A stretch of 12,362 bases of DNA from CAG-390 sp045633005 (GTDB lineage: Bacteria > Bacillota > Clostridia > Oscillospirales > CAG-272), in assembly GCA_045633005.1 (NCBI GenBank), contig JAZQXT010000056.1, positions 1-12,362 on the forward strand. Reading direction: 5' to 3'. Each line of letters begins with the position of its first letter. The stretch's first letter is position 1. Made by a program: the position numbers and the translations under genes. Below are positions 12,315 through 12,362 of the stretch, piece by piece. The notes below the pieces were generated by a model. That model had not been told where the DNA came from, ran no database searches, and was given only the letters and a program-made list of their open reading frames with translations.

Positions 12315-12362
12315 TCATTTTCTTTTCTCTATTTTATCGCGGCGTGCCGCTGATACATTTCC
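12315..12362 (-). CDS. possible C-terminus of an unidentified minus-strand gene (partial)
   Basis: On the minus strand the frame is open from the window edge to a TGA at 12317-12315 and reads GNVSAARRDKIEKRK, a lysine-rich tail typical of a protein C-terminus. A terminator starts at the next base, which supports a real gene end. Fifteen residues are too few to name the product. Confidence 0.4.
   Translation of the reverse strand, partial: GNVSAARRDKIEKRK

Overview
The window looks like a chromosomal segment of a Gram-positive anaerobe of the class Clostridia (Oscillospiraceae-like gut Firmicutes is my inference). The reasons are near-consensus sigma-A promoters with 16-17 nt spacers, strong Shine-Dalgarno sequences, a DUF1292 protein, a CarD-type regulator, a 53-residue zinc-ribbon L33, and surface proteins with PxTGD-like anchors. 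No phage, insertion sequence, CRISPR array, tRNA or rRNA is visible.

Layout. (1) 1-353: the 3' end of a possible plus-strand gene, then a dense array of perfect hairpins. (2) 351-794, minus: a small exported, C-terminally anchored protein. (3) 917-3570: a housekeeping operon rpmG-secE-nusG-rplK-rplA, with a perfect promoter at the front and a strong terminator at the end. SecE carries an unusual exported Thr-rich N-terminal extension. (4) 3577-7255: three secreted, C-terminally anchored surface proteins, each with its own promoter. The last two are a tandem duplication (about 85% identical over 302 residues), and the second carries an extra inserted module. (5) 7256-7710: a second hairpin array. 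(6) 7699-8265, minus: a CarD-family regulator with its own promoter. (7) 8308-11383: lepA and hemW, probably one transcript. (8) 11391-11759: a DUF1292 protein. (9) 11761-11998: a probable structured RNA, possibly 6S RNA. (10) 12006-12314: a third hairpin array, ending one base from the stop codon of a probable minus-strand gene that leaves the window.

The most interesting signal is the set of three hairpin arrays. They share an order of parts: short palindromes separated by a constant GTGAA/ATGATG-type spacer, a 15-bp terminator hairpin preceded by AAGGAAAAAAG, a constant hairpin GCTTTTTGC...GCAAAAAGC, a TACCTTCAT-type tail, then more palindromes, spaced by CATCATT in the second and third arrays. 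The stems differ in sequence but stay self-complementary. Each array lies between two genes that point towards each other, although the outer genes of the first and third arrays are only partly visible. This suggests a modular, repeat-built insulator or bidirectional terminator for convergent gene ends.

Functionally, the housekeeping genes cover ribosome assembly (L33, L11, L1), transcription elongation (NusG), secretion (SecE), translation quality (LepA), haem handling (HemW) and RNA polymerase control (CarD). The accessory content is cell-surface proteins, probably ligand-binding, whose C-terminal anchors all end in Phe-Asn.
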